From contig JAVBLR010000009.1 in NCBI GenBank assembly GCA_031553395.1, positions 124,001 to 188,000 of the forward strand: a stretch of DNA of 64,000 nucleotides. Reading direction: 5' to 3'. The DNA comes from WRGA01 sp031553395. Its GTDB lineage: Bacteria > Bacteroidota > Bacteroidia > Bacteroidales > WRGA01. Every line of letters begins with the position of its first letter. The stretch's first letter is position 1. A program made the translations under genes and the position numbers. The notes beneath the pieces are model-generated. The model searched no databases. It saw nothing but the letters and a program-made list of their open reading frames with translations, and was not told where the DNA came from. Below are positions 55,158-64,000 of this stretch, piece by piece.

Positions 55158-55228
55158 TGTCTCATGGTGTAATGGTAGCACTGCAGTTTTTGGTTCTGCC
55201 TGTCTAGGTTCGAATCCTGGTGAGACAA
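55158..55228 (+). tRNA. tRNA-Gln, anticodon TTG
   Basis: 71-nt cloverleaf. Acceptor arms TGTCTCA (55158-55164) and TGAGACA (55221-55227) with discriminator A; D arm with GTGTAATGGTAGCAC; anticodon loop TTTTGGT with TTG at 55190-55192; T arm CTAGG-TTCGAAT-CCTGG. CCA is not encoded. The closing pair of the anticodon stem is T87-T95 (a mismatch at 31-39), whereas the Bacteroides homologue as I recall it has A-T. Own promoter and terminator, so a single-gene unit. Confidence 0.93.
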
Positions 55229-55230
55229 CA

Positions 55231-55268
55231 AAAATGTCTGTAAATTATTAATTTACAGACATTTTTTA
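55231..55268 (+). terminator. Intrinsic terminator of tRNA-Gln
   Basis: A perfect 15-bp stem, AAAATGTCTGTAAAT and its complement (55231-55245 and 55251-55265), 5-nt loop, with T-rich tail. Confidence 0.92.
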
Positions 55269-55488
55269 TTTTAATGGTACGGATATTGGTACGGAAAATT
55301 TCTAAAATTATAATGATTTTAGGAATGTTGCGGGATTTGACCAAACAGATTTGTGAACAACGAATTCGGGAGTATGAAGAAATGAAATAGAATAAAATAA
55401 CTCTATGATTTTATAGCAAATAATTTTATGACTTCAATAACAATTTCCCTTTTTCAGTTGTAACATATTTTTGATTTTACTCTGTGGC
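55269..55488. other. Apparently non-coding junction between tRNA-Gln and the GH127 operon
   Basis: 220 bp without a convincing gene. Just past the tRNA terminator there is a GGTACGG direct repeat (GGTACGGATATTGGTACGG). A 38-codon frame at 55274-55390 has no recognisable content. No second copy of the tRNA 3' end, which would mark an attachment site, is present in the window. Confidence 0.4.
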
Positions 55489-55671
55489 TTATCGGGAAAT
55501 ATCATTGAAATCAAGCCTTTTTTTTGTTTCACTGTTGAATAAGGAGAATACTTTTGCAGAAGAAGAAATTTTTGTACTCACTTTTTCTCTTTGTGAATAT
55601 CCTAGCAGGACAATGCAAGAGAATAGGAGTGCTACTGCAATTATCTTTTGTTGTATCTTCTTATTATTCAT
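55489..55671 (-). CDS. 60-residue ORF with signal-peptide-like start, possibly a truncated PUL gene
   Basis: Starts ATG at 55671, only 6 nt after the GH127 stop, so it is probably translated from that mRNA. MNNKKIQQKIIAVALLFSCI is a typical export signal; after it only about 35 residues remain (KVFSLFNSETKKRLDFNDIS) before TAA. I do not recognise it. It may be a genuine small exported peptide, but a full enzyme gene cut off during a rearrangement next to the tRNA is as likely. Confidence 0.45.
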   Translation of the reverse strand: MNNKKIQQKIIAVALLFSCIVLLGYSQREKVSTKISSSAKVFSLFNSETKKRLDFNDISR

Positions 55672-55677
55672 GTTATT

Positions 55678-58041
55678 TCAAGTTTTTTTATACAGTAATC
55701 GTACCTCTATCAGTTTCGCAGTCCGACTTTCTGCCTGTGCTACAAAACGCACTGTCATGATCTCTTTATTTGCTGTATTTTCCGGAATCGAATAGACGGC
55801 TTCAACGATTTTTTCTTCTTTTTCTCTATTGAGATTGATGGGCGTTATTTTTTCGTCATTAATAAAAATATCGAATTTTCGGTTGTCTCCCTGACCGAAA
55901 TAGGTAATATAAAGGTATGCTGCTTTTTTATTTTTGTTTTGTAACTGATAGCTGAACCATCCGTCGGCATCCCGCCAATGATTTTCATCCGTATATCCAG
56001 TATTTGAATTCTCGAATTGAATAAAATGGTCGGATTCAGGTTGTTGCAGACCACATAAGATTTCATCGATGGTAATAGCATCGAGACGTAACTTTTCGGC
56101 TTCTTTGTTTTCTACTTCTGTTTGCAAAGCGATCACATGATCCTCTGTTGCCTGCGGCCAATAGATAATATAGCGCGAATCGTGTATGCGGAAAAATGGG
56201 ATTAATTCCATTCCGTTCCATTTTTCTGCCGGATATAAACTTGTCAGGAAGAATGTTAGCGGTTTTCCTGCAACAGGAATTAATTTTTCTACTATTTTTT
56301 CAGGTTCACTTACCAATATTGGCATGTCTTTCAGTGGTATTCGGCGTCCCCGTGCTTCGTGTCCTTTACGATTATCATCGGCATAAAGTCCCGGCATGTC
56401 TTCCGTTCCGTTTTTTGCCGCCAATACAATCGGTCCATATAAGAACGAATAATAATTTGAACCATCCGGTAATTGTTCTGCCTCTATATGCATCGGCATT
56501 ATAATCACTACCGCATCTCCTTTTTTCCAGTTGCGTTTGAAAGAAACATATCCATCGGTATTTTTCTCAACCTTTTGCTCTTTACCGTTAATAAGTACTT
56601 TCAATTCTCCGGATTTTACCCAATCGGGATAACGAAGTTTCAGCGTAAAATCGATCGTTTTTGCCGGATTTATCGTTAATGTCGTTTTCGGCTCATCCGG
56701 GAAACGGTTTTCCTGAATGACTTCGATGTTATTATCTTTCCAGTTTAGACGGGAGGGGATAAATAAATTAACATACAATTCATTATCCGTATGCGCATAA
56801 ATTAGTTCACCATATTTGGCATGATTCTCAATTCCGGAACCTACACAGCACCACATGGATGTTTCGGGTTGAGAATAAACGCGGTAATGTCCTGGGCGCA
56901 TCTGGGTGAAGTAAATCAGGCCTCCATTTTCAGGATGTTGTGTAGAAAGGATATGGTTATACAGTGCCCGTTCGTAATATTCAATATATCTTTTATCCAA
57001 CGATGTTTCATAGAACATTTTCGATAGCCGCAGCATATTATATGTATTACAAGTTTCAGGTCCCTGAATACCGTTGATCATCTTTGAAAAATCATGTGCC
57101 GAATGAAATTGCTCGTTCGCACTGTTCCCTCCAATGCAAACCGAACGATTCTCAACCACTGTTTCCCAGAAAAACTTCGCGGCATCCGACCAATCGTTGT
57201 TTTCTTCCAAATCGGCAATGCGTTTAAAACCAATAACTTTAGGTATTTGCGTATTGGCATGCAATCCGGTCAGCTTGTCTTCTTTCCGAAGCAGCGGTTC
57301 GAGGATAATCTGATGACTGAATTGATGAGCAAGCCGCAGGTATTTCTTATCGCCCGTGATGGCTGCTACATCTGCAAAAGTTTCATTTAGGCCACCATAT
57401 TCGCTACTAAGCATATTTTGTATCTGTTCATCTGAAAGTTGAGAAACCAACCGGATTGCCCAATCGGTCATCTTTACCAGCATCACTTTTGCTTTTTCAT
57501 TTCCGGTGTACAGCCATGTGTCTCTTAATCCGGCGTATGTTTTGTGAATATTGTAAAGCGGAACCCATTTGCCATTCAGGCTAAATTTAGCTGCACGGAT
57601 ATTACCGGCAGCAATTTCATCCCATATTTCGTTGCCACCCGGGACACCCCCGATATATCCATTCCCGTTGGCATCCTGGCAACGCTGTAATTCGTCAATC
57701 ATATAATCAAGGCGACGCTTTATTTCTTCATTACCTGTCGATGCGTACATTAATGATAATGCCGACAAATAATGACCGCCGATATGACCGTCCAAACCTG
57801 TATTTTCCCAATTGGTATAGCTTTCCGCTTTCGGTTTCAGTCCGGATTCCCGTAGAAACGGAGCAAGCAACCGATCCGGGTTCAATACGAGAATATAGCG
57901 CAAATCAGTATCCTGTGCATTTTTAAATGGGCTATCGAGTAGCCTGATATCATTCAGATTGAAATATTCTACCTGTTTTTGAGTTTGGGCGTAAAGGATT
58001 GTTGAGATAAATAAGGTGCAAAATAAAAAGAGGTGTTTCAT
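55678..58041 (-). CDS. GH127/GH146 beta-L-arabinofuranosidase (DUF1680)
   Basis: Removes beta-L-arabinofuranosyl residues from pectin side chains or arabinosylated proteins. 787 residues: signal peptide (about 1-19), (alpha/alpha)6 catalytic barrel, then two beta-sandwich domains. The zinc-cysteine catalytic site is complete: E329 and C331 in GPETCNTYN, C398 and C399 in MWCCVGSG, with C398 as expected nucleophile by analogy with HypBA1 (E338, C340, C417, C418). The C-terminal extra module from about 660 (HWRDADGWFSYQLQNKNKKA) resembles DUF6805-type beta domains of GH146. It lies 10 nt after a DUF4450-like gene in the same operon. Confidence 0.92.
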   Translation of the reverse strand: MKHLFLFCTLFISTILYAQTQKQVEYFNLNDIRLLDSPFKNAQDTDLRYILVLNPDRLLAPFLRESGLKPKAESYTNWENTGLDGHIGGHYLSALSLMYASTGNEEIKRRLDYMIDELQRCQDANGNGYIGGVPGGNEIWDEIAAGNIRAAKFSLNGKWVPLYNIHKTYAGLRDTWLYTGNEKAKVMLVKMTDWAIRLVSQLSDEQIQNMLSSEYGGLNETFADVAAITGDKKYLRLAHQFSHQIILEPLLRKEDKLTGLHANTQIPKVIGFKRIADLEENNDWSDAAKFFWETVVENRSVCIGGNSANEQFHSAHDFSKMINGIQGPETCNTYNMLRLSKMFYETSLDKRYIEYYERALYNHILSTQHPENGGLIYFTQMRPGHYRVYSQPETSMWCCVGSGIENHAKYGELIYAHTDNELYVNLFIPSRLNWKDNNIEVIQENRFPDEPKTTLTINPAKTIDFTLKLRYPDWVKSGELKVLINGKEQKVEKNTDGYVSFKRNWKKGDAVVIIMPMHIEAEQLPDGSNYYSFLYGPIVLAAKNGTEDMPGLYADDNRKGHEARGRRIPLKDMPILVSEPEKIVEKLIPVAGKPLTFFLTSLYPAEKWNGMELIPFFRIHDSRYIIYWPQATEDHVIALQTEVENKEAEKLRLDAITIDEILCGLQQPESDHFIQFENSNTGYTDENHWRDADGWFSYQLQNKNKKAAYLYITYFGQGDNRKFDIFINDEKITPINLNREKEEKIVEAVYSIPENTANKEIMTVRFVAQAESRTAKLIEVRLLYKKT

Positions 58042-58051
58042 GTATATTATG

Positions 58052-61000
58052 TCATTTGTTCATAATGCTAACGCCAATCATTCCGACCACGACTTCCTGT
58101 GAGAGCGTTTCCAAAGTAACACTTTTCAGTTCAACGCCCTTACGCATTTTCAGGTTAAGCAACATGGCCCGGCAGTTTTCTCCTAATTGCACTGTTTCAG
58201 GTAATTTATCGGGCATAACGAATCGATCGATTTCCGACATATAATCGTTACGGCTTCCTTGTTCGGGACTTGTTGCTTCATTATAAATCGGACATAGATT
58301 CCAATAATTGACAGGCGGTATTAATTCTAACGAATCAGTTGTGCCATCGACATAATTCAACCGAATCACGGCGTTGGCTATTTGGCATTGCATCACATTG
58401 GTTGATCCTGCTATCAGAAAATAAGCAGCATCGCCCGTTTTGTTTATGGGAAATTCAATAAGGGTAGGATAGTTGTCCCACATGGATGTAAACGCAATAT
58501 TTGAATCATCCGTATTCCACCTGAACGGAACGCCTTGTGGGGTGACCAACCGGTTTTCTCCTATCAGCATATCGGCTACATTATTGGTTTGAATTTCGGG
58601 TGCGTTGTTTTTCCAGATAGGAAATGTCCAGGGCGAATATCCGTCAGTACCCAAGCGCACAGATACCGTATTGGGTCTTGGAGATAAATATGCTTGCTTG
58701 TAAATTGTTTTAATATCTGCGTTATATAGTGAATGGATATTTATTGTTTCCCAACCGGCATTTTCCGGAATCTTTTCTACATACCGCGCAGCCTCTTTGA
58801 TATCGCCTTCCGGATCATTTATTTTTACGCGGAAAACGCGGTATTGCGGACTATTTCCAACTTTAACTTCTGTTATTATGGTATGGTATCCTTTGTTGGC
58901 AGCTAGTTGAGCATGTAAAATACCATCCTTGATATTACCTTTTTTAACTATTTTCTGAGGGTCTTCAAAAGAAATAATCCGGGCATCTTTCGCGATCAAT
59001 TGTATTTCTTCTCCTACCTTTCCTTCAATGAAAACTGGTTCATAATAAGGTAATTTATTGGTGTGGTTTATAGAAACAATGGCTTTGTTGTTATCGTTGA
59101 CTTTAATCACGACCATCGTACACCCAACTCCAGCTTCCAATTTCCAATTCGTATTTTTTCCATTCAGTGTAACATTCTTAATATCGTTGGATAATACGGG
59201 TAATTTTAGAAACAGATTGGCTTTTTGAGGAAGTTCGATTGAATAGTTACTGCAGATGTTATTTCGTTCGAATGTGATTTTTACATCAGGTAATTCGATT
59301 GATGCGTGATTCCAATCATTAGGAAAGTGGGGTGTTATATTTACCCGGCCGTTAGGATAATCGGGCGTAAATCCGAAAAGTCCCGAAACTAATGTGCGGC
59401 TAAATGTATGCACACAATCGCCAAAATCAGTTCCGCCCTGTTTCCCACCCAGGTTGCCGGGAACAAGATGGTTGAAAGCAGTATGCATGTAAGTCCCTTT
59501 CATAATATCCCAGGCATCTTCTGTAAGTCCTGCCTGAAAATAACTCAAAGCCAGGTGGTAATTATCTCCGGCCCATCGTTCCCGTATCGACCAGGTACCT
59601 GGTATCCAGTTGGATGTCCAGACTTGCCGTCCGCCGGAAGGCATCCGGTCGTTTTGTAGTGCCCATTCGGAGTAGTAAACCGATTGGATAGCTTGGGAAG
59701 GAGATGTTAATCCGGCATCGATTGGTAGAAATATACTGTACAGCCAAGGGTTTTCGTGCAGACGTTCGTTTCCACCTTGTTCGCGATAAGATCCGGAATG
59801 TCCACAGCTCGTAATCCATAATTTATCAAAAAATCCTTTTTTAATTTTTTCAAGCATTTGATTGTGGTGTTTTTCCGATTCTTTATCCCCGACATTATGC
59901 GCCATATCCCGCGCTGCCGAATGAGCCCGGTAGGCATACGAAGTTTCTTCTGCAGTACCTCCGCCGTTGTACCATTGCGAATCGGTCGGCCAGGAATTTA
60001 AGTAGCTTTCATACACTCCATCGCTATCCGGATCAAAACATTCCTGAATCCATACTAAATGCAATTCCAATGCTTCTCGTAAAACTTTAATTAACTCAGG
60101 GTCGGATGTCCAGCGATAATCTTCTATGAATTGATCAAATAATTGGGACTGCATATTATATCGTTTCTGATCTTTAACGATACGTCCTACTCCAAAAAGC
60201 CGGGAATCGGCATGTTGCAATGTCAACAATCCCTGTGGATCGGCTTTCGGTTCTTTTTTATCGGATTCCTTTACTTGAGTGGCTATATAATATTTCGCTT
60301 GTTGCAATACCCGATCATGCCAGCCGTGCATAGTTCCTCCGAATACGGTTCTCCAACCGGGAAGCGCATTATTCCAAAGCATCCCTCCGTGAACAAAGAC
60401 AGGAGGATACCATGTTCCGTCGACAGCAAATACTGAAGATTTCGCTATCACATTCAAATAAGGATCGGGAGTGTTTATTTTCATCCGGTCAATCACTTCA
60501 TTTAATTTACGCTTTGCCTGAAAGTAACTTAAATCGGCTTCTTTTTCTGTTTGGCAAACGATTTCCCCGTCACTGTTGAGATTAAAAGATAATGCAAAAG
60601 TATCCGTTTCTTCTTTTTGAAATTTACCTTGAAACAAGGGTTCTTCATCGCTATTGCCGGCATTTTTCCAATCGATCAATTCCGGATGTCCCATTAAATC
60701 GAATTCATGTCCCAGATTTTTTTTAAGATATTGCTTTCCTCCGCCAAAACTCCAACTCAGTTCATCACCGGGTTTTATATTTTTTGTTTCCAGGCAAACA
60801 ACCATCCCTGTTCCGTTAGCAGCGGGAAGTACATTAAGAATCAAATTCACATCCTTGAATTGATTATCACTCAGTTCCCATTTCATTTGTCCGGATGTAT
60901 AAAACGATGTAATCCGATCGAAGTTGTATATCGCCTTAGTGGTGTTTCCTCGCTTCAACGAAATAATCAGATTCCCCAATAAACTGTCTTTTTTAACCAA

Positions 61001-61201
61001 ACGAATAAGCGGTTTATCTCCGGCTAAAATAAATCCATTGCCATTATTTATATATATGGGGCGATTGTTGTAGCGGTCGAGATTATAACCTATAATCCAT
61101 TCCCCATCCGTTTGGTAGGTGGTGTTTTCTTTTTTTTGTTGAGCGTATACATTCAACGTACCAAAGAAAAAAAGGAGCAGACAATAAATAGTTATCTTCA
61201 T
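58052..61201 (-). CDS. DUF4450-like secreted (alpha/alpha)6 enzyme, candidate GH142-type arabinofuranosidase
   Basis: 1049 residues with a signal peptide ending NVYAQ. An N-terminal beta-domain (about 25-230) precedes a toroid domain starting near INTPDPYLNVIAKSSVFAVDGTW, with WNNALPGWRTVFGGTMHGWHDR near 275-296 and DPDSDGVYESYLNSWPTDSQWYNGGG near 392-417, an acidic, tryptophan-rich active-site candidate. Beta-domains follow to the end (LRMRKGVELKSVTLETLS area). From memory this architecture is DUF4450; at least one relative in rhamnogalacturonan-II breakdown acts on beta-L-arabinofuranose (GH142). Paralogue of the next gene, 13 nt away. Confidence 0.65.
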   Translation of the reverse strand: MKITIYCLLLFFFGTLNVYAQQKKENTTYQTDGEWIIGYNLDRYNNRPIYINNGNGFILAGDKPLIRLVKKDSLLGNLIISLKRGNTTKAIYNFDRITSFYTSGQMKWELSDNQFKDVNLILNVLPAANGTGMVVCLETKNIKPGDELSWSFGGGKQYLKKNLGHEFDLMGHPELIDWKNAGNSDEEPLFQGKFQKEETDTFALSFNLNSDGEIVCQTEKEADLSYFQAKRKLNEVIDRMKINTPDPYLNVIAKSSVFAVDGTWYPPVFVHGGMLWNNALPGWRTVFGGTMHGWHDRVLQQAKYYIATQVKESDKKEPKADPQGLLTLQHADSRLFGVGRIVKDQKRYNMQSQLFDQFIEDYRWTSDPELIKVLREALELHLVWIQECFDPDSDGVYESYLNSWPTDSQWYNGGGTAEETSYAYRAHSAARDMAHNVGDKESEKHHNQMLEKIKKGFFDKLWITSCGHSGSYREQGGNERLHENPWLYSIFLPIDAGLTSPSQAIQSVYYSEWALQNDRMPSGGRQVWTSNWIPGTWSIRERWAGDNYHLALSYFQAGLTEDAWDIMKGTYMHTAFNHLVPGNLGGKQGGTDFGDCVHTFSRTLVSGLFGFTPDYPNGRVNITPHFPNDWNHASIELPDVKITFERNNICSNYSIELPQKANLFLKLPVLSNDIKNVTLNGKNTNWKLEAGVGCTMVVIKVNDNNKAIVSINHTNKLPYYEPVFIEGKVGEEIQLIAKDARIISFEDPQKIVKKGNIKDGILHAQLAANKGYHTIITEVKVGNSPQYRVFRVKINDPEGDIKEAARYVEKIPENAGWETINIHSLYNADIKTIYKQAYLSPRPNTVSVRLGTDGYSPWTFPIWKNNAPEIQTNNVADMLIGENRLVTPQGVPFRWNTDDSNIAFTSMWDNYPTLIEFPINKTGDAAYFLIAGSTNVMQCQIANAVIRLNYVDGTTDSLELIPPVNYWNLCPIYNEATSPEQGSRNDYMSEIDRFVMPDKLPETVQLGENCRAMLLNLKMRKGVELKSVTLETLSQEVVVGMIGVSIMNK

Positions 61202-61214
61202 TATTTTATTACAT

Positions 61215-64000
61215 TTATTTACTTAGTGTTATAGCCATCATTCCCACAATAACTTCATTGGCTACTGATTTCCATTGTATTGATTTTAATTCTTTATTTT
61301 TATCCAACGGAATCCCCAGAATGATACCAGCACCTCCGTCAATTTCACGGTTATATACCTCTGTCGCTCTTATATTCATTGCTTCTTCCATATTGCGGCT
61401 CACAATACCGGTCTTGAATGCAACGCGATAGGGGCGTGGCGCATCGATTTTGAATGCTACTCCATCGGTGTAATAATCCTGCTCAATGGGACACCATGTT
61501 TCCGGATTCCGAAGTGTCAGTTCCGATTGGGAACCATCCATATATTGGATAGTTACCGCACCGTTTGTTATACCGTATTGCATCGGATTGGTTGTTCCTG
61601 CCATCATTAAATAAGCATGTCTGGCTTTCCCGCTCAAAGATACGGAAATAGAATCCGGATAATTATCCCAAAGGGTGGTGAATGCAATATTATTTTTTCC
61701 TTTCGGCATTCGGAAAGGAACTCCAAATGGTGTTTCAAAAACCTCATTTTTAACAGCAGCCCGAAAACCTGTATCATCGATTTTATAAGTAAGTTTGGGA
61801 TGACACCATTCGCCGATACCCTGCACAGGCGTTTGTAAAGTAGTATAAGGCGAACGTGGTGACAAATAACGATTACGGAAAATATCGGCAACACTTGCAT
61901 TTAGAGCATCGTCCATATTCACCTGAATGTATTCCGGCTGCTCTGATTGATTTATATTTATTAAAGTGTTTACTGCAAAGTCCGGTTGTTTTTCAATTTT
62001 GGGATCGGTTGGTTGCCACCACCACATTTCTCCGGCTTGTTGTTTGATAAACGATTGTTCGATTCCTTTTGCATAGGTTTGTGGAGTAATGATATTCTGT
62101 CCTGCCCATTCGATTTCAATCGTATACTTTCCCGAAGAACCGCAGGGTATTTCAATCAAAGGCGCATTGATTCCTTCTTTCAGGTTCCAGTCCATTTTTT
62201 TATCATTTACTTTAACAGAAGCGATTTTATCTTTGGGCGCTTTTAGCAAAAGGTTAAGATTCGGTTGTTTCGTAAATTTGTTTGTTACCGTATAGATATC
62301 TTTATTGCCAATACGCTCAAATTTATAATCCAGATCCGGATGATTTATTTCCGCAAAATTCCAGGCGGAAGGGAATCCCGGACGAATCACCAGATTGTTA
62401 TGTAACATATCGGGTTGTATGCCGAAAAGTCCTTGTACTACAGCACGTGAATATACGCCGACCACATCGCTGAAGTCCCGGTAACATTCCCCCCGTGCCG
62501 CGTCGTATAAACTGGTTTGTCCGATATTGGCCGGTGAAATACCCAGGTACATTCCATCCAATACGGCTGATTTGAACAATTTAGACGCTTCTTCATGACG
62601 TCCGGCCAGCCAATATCCCAAGGCAGTGTGTCCTATTTCCGCATACGCTACATTGTTCAGACTCCATGCGTATGGCATCCACGACGTAGTGGAAAGCATA
62701 TAATAATTTCCCTCTAATTCATTCGATTGAATAGGGATATGCGGAATATATTCGTCTACATAACGTGTCGCTTTATATGCGTTGAATATATCGGAGATTT
62801 CGGAATCGATTGCCGTATAGATTGTCCAAAGTCCGGGGTATGGATGTATCATTTTATTTCCCATAAAATCAATATATTCAGCCCACCATCCCTTGTCTTT
62901 TAGCCACAGTTTATCATTGACTGCTTTACGGATTTTTTCTGCTTCTTGACGGTAAGGTGTGGGATCTTCCCCGATCAAGCTCGCGATTTCGGCAGCAATG
63001 GTGTTGGCCCGGTAGTTGTAAGCAGAACCAACCGTTGTTCCGCCACTATTGTACATCAAGGCGTCTGAGGCCCATGTGGCAGCGTAGGCTTCATAAAGTC
63101 CGTCATTATCAGGATCCCAATTGCGTTTTTCCCATTCTAAATGTAATTTTATAACAGGGAAAATCTTACGGACATAATCCAGATCGCCTGTCCATTTCAA
63201 ATGCCAAAGCAATTCGTCGATATACACCAGATTCATGTCGTAATGGTGCATTTGTTTATTATTGTTAGGATTACGACAGATATAACCATTACTATACATA
63301 GGGGTTCCCCATTTTTTAAGGGCTCGTGTCATGTTGAGTTCCGCATCTTGTTGCGGATGCGGAAGAACCGGTTCCACATCAGTAACCTGCGAAGCGGCGT
63401 AATTGTCGAAGTGAGTACGTGAACGATCGTGCCAGCCAATTGCATCTCCCATGTAGGCAGCCCGCCAGCCATTTAAGGGCATTCGCCAGCCTATTGCGCC
63501 GTGCAACCATACTTCTTCATCCCAGCATCCGTCGGCCGCCATGGCAATTGTTCCCCCCAGTGTATTCAGATAAGGATCCGGTGTATTTATTCGAAGTGTA
63601 TTGGCTAATTTTAAACGTGCAACTTCGGCATTGTTATAAAGTCTTTCTCCGGTAGATTTATTTGCCTGGGAAAGATCGAAGTTTTCTAATACCACATATA
63701 CGGGTTGTTGCTTCAAATCGATTTCTATTCTTTTCAGTTGTTTGGGATTTGCTGCTCTCTCAAAGGCATCGGTAGGATCAGCTCCAATATCTCCGAAACG
63801 ATCGAGTCGAAAATATTTTATTTCAGATATCTCGCAGATGAGTTTGGTTTTTGCTGGTAGTTTTTCCGGATTAAATTTCCAGATAGCACCTTCTTTATCG
63901 TAAAAAGCTTGTGTTGAAATTGTAAAATAGTTGTTGCCCAAACGGCTGTCTTTTAATTCGTAATCACGCCTTCCCGGTTTGTAGACAGACTTGCAGTATT
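61215..64000 (-). CDS. DUF4450-like secreted enzyme, N-terminus beyond window edge
   Basis: The minus strand is open from the stop at 61215 to the right edge (928 residues seen; a start within the window is unlikely because the frame continues, YCKSVYKPGRRDYELKD). It shares with the downstream gene the order INTPDPYLNTLGGTIAMAADG, then GWRAAYMGDAIGWHDRSR, DPDNDGLYEAYAATWASDALMYNSGG and the closing MKKGVELKSV-like strand, here LDKNKELKSIQWKSVANEVIVGMMAI-type (shown in part: KELKSIQWKSVANEVIVGM). So it is a diverged tandem paralogue, first visible gene of the operon leading to GH127. Substrate difference unknown. Confidence 0.65.
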   Translation of the reverse strand, partial: YCKSVYKPGRRDYELKDSRLGNNYFTISTQAFYDKEGAIWKFNPEKLPAKTKLICEISEIKYFRLDRFGDIGADPTDAFERAANPKQLKRIEIDLKQQPVYVVLENFDLSQANKSTGERLYNNAEVARLKLANTLRINTPDPYLNTLGGTIAMAADGCWDEEVWLHGAIGWRMPLNGWRAAYMGDAIGWHDRSRTHFDNYAASQVTDVEPVLPHPQQDAELNMTRALKKWGTPMYSNGYICRNPNNNKQMHHYDMNLVYIDELLWHLKWTGDLDYVRKIFPVIKLHLEWEKRNWDPDNDGLYEAYAATWASDALMYNSGGTTVGSAYNYRANTIAAEIASLIGEDPTPYRQEAEKIRKAVNDKLWLKDKGWWAEYIDFMGNKMIHPYPGLWTIYTAIDSEISDIFNAYKATRYVDEYIPHIPIQSNELEGNYYMLSTTSWMPYAWSLNNVAYAEIGHTALGYWLAGRHEEASKLFKSAVLDGMYLGISPANIGQTSLYDAARGECYRDFSDVVGVYSRAVVQGLFGIQPDMLHNNLVIRPGFPSAWNFAEINHPDLDYKFERIGNKDIYTVTNKFTKQPNLNLLLKAPKDKIASVKVNDKKMDWNLKEGINAPLIEIPCGSSGKYTIEIEWAGQNIITPQTYAKGIEQSFIKQQAGEMWWWQPTDPKIEKQPDFAVNTLININQSEQPEYIQVNMDDALNASVADIFRNRYLSPRSPYTTLQTPVQGIGEWCHPKLTYKIDDTGFRAAVKNEVFETPFGVPFRMPKGKNNIAFTTLWDNYPDSISVSLSGKARHAYLMMAGTTNPMQYGITNGAVTIQYMDGSQSELTLRNPETWCPIEQDYYTDGVAFKIDAPRPYRVAFKTGIVSRNMEEAMNIRATEVYNREIDGGAGIILGIPLDKNKELKSIQWKSVANEVIVGMMAITLSK

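Noticed and set aside
55274..55390. 38-codon plus-strand frame after tRNA-Gln and its GGTACGG repeat, as an integrase remnant
   Set aside because: No integrase motif can be read and no attachment-site duplicate was found; kept only as part of the junction.

Overview
The window is a piece of a Bacteroidota (Bacteroidales) chromosome. The evidence is SusC/SusD pairs, promoters of the TAnnTTTG (-7) type, SusC-linked ECF sigma and anti-sigma genes, a Nudix-type AraR, a single-subunit SdhC followed by SdhA and SdhB, and a low-GC, AT-rich intergenic style. The genus cannot be fixed from the sequence; a Dysgonomonas- or Paludibacter-like bacterium would fit.

Layout. (1) 1-8378, minus strand: L-arabinose catabolism. 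araD, araA and araB (cut by the left edge) follow a DUF2264 protein, a secreted GH51 arabinofuranosidase and the Nudix-type regulator AraR. Two near-identical AAGTGTA-N6-TACACTT operators sit just upstream of the -7 boxes of araD and GH51. (2) 8453-20924, minus strand: a polysaccharide utilisation locus (PUL) with ECF sigma, FecR anti-sigma, STN-type SusC, SusD, a GH43 lipoprotein, an unclassified TIM-barrel-like lipoprotein and a GH78-like rhamnosidase, closed by a strong hairpin terminator. It is flanked by a 36-bp direct repeat of the addB 3' end, so it looks inserted between addB and araR. A DonS-like antisense small RNA is predicted between fecR and susC. (3) 21003-27225, minus: addB, a DUF4861 lipoprotein, and kduD and kduI of unsaturated-uronate (pectin) metabolism. 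(4) 27479-39060, plus: tgt, an LptF/LptG permease, a HAD phosphatase, a NamZ-like (DUF1343) muramidase, a TonB receptor, sdhCAB and a DUF1254 lipoprotein. (5) 39184-54865: housekeeping genes mgsA, glmM, tamB, folB, a CNNM/CBS protein, xseA, a SEC-C protein, a zincin-like lipoprotein, miaA, a pRiA4b-type protein and an orphan FecCD permease. (6) 55158-64000: tRNA-Gln(TTG), then a second glycan operon on the minus strand running toward the tRNA, with two tandem DUF4450-like enzymes (the outer one cut by the right edge), a GH127/GH146 beta-L-arabinofuranosidase and a 60-codon end-of-operon ORF that may be a truncated gene.

How it works together: the enzymes are suited to arabinose-rich pectin side chains (arabinan, rhamnogalacturonan). 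GH51, GH43, GH127 and GH78 release arabinose and rhamnose; AraR senses arabinose; AraA, AraB and AraD feed the pentose-phosphate pathway; KduI and KduD handle the uronate backbone product.

The most unusual signal is a family of intergenic arrays built from tandem 7-nt (sometimes 8-nt) words, usually with an inverted partner array that can form a long hairpin. At least fourteen occur, with about five different word vocabularies, in the housekeeping gaps and the ara and kdu gaps. None was seen inside the two glycan loci.
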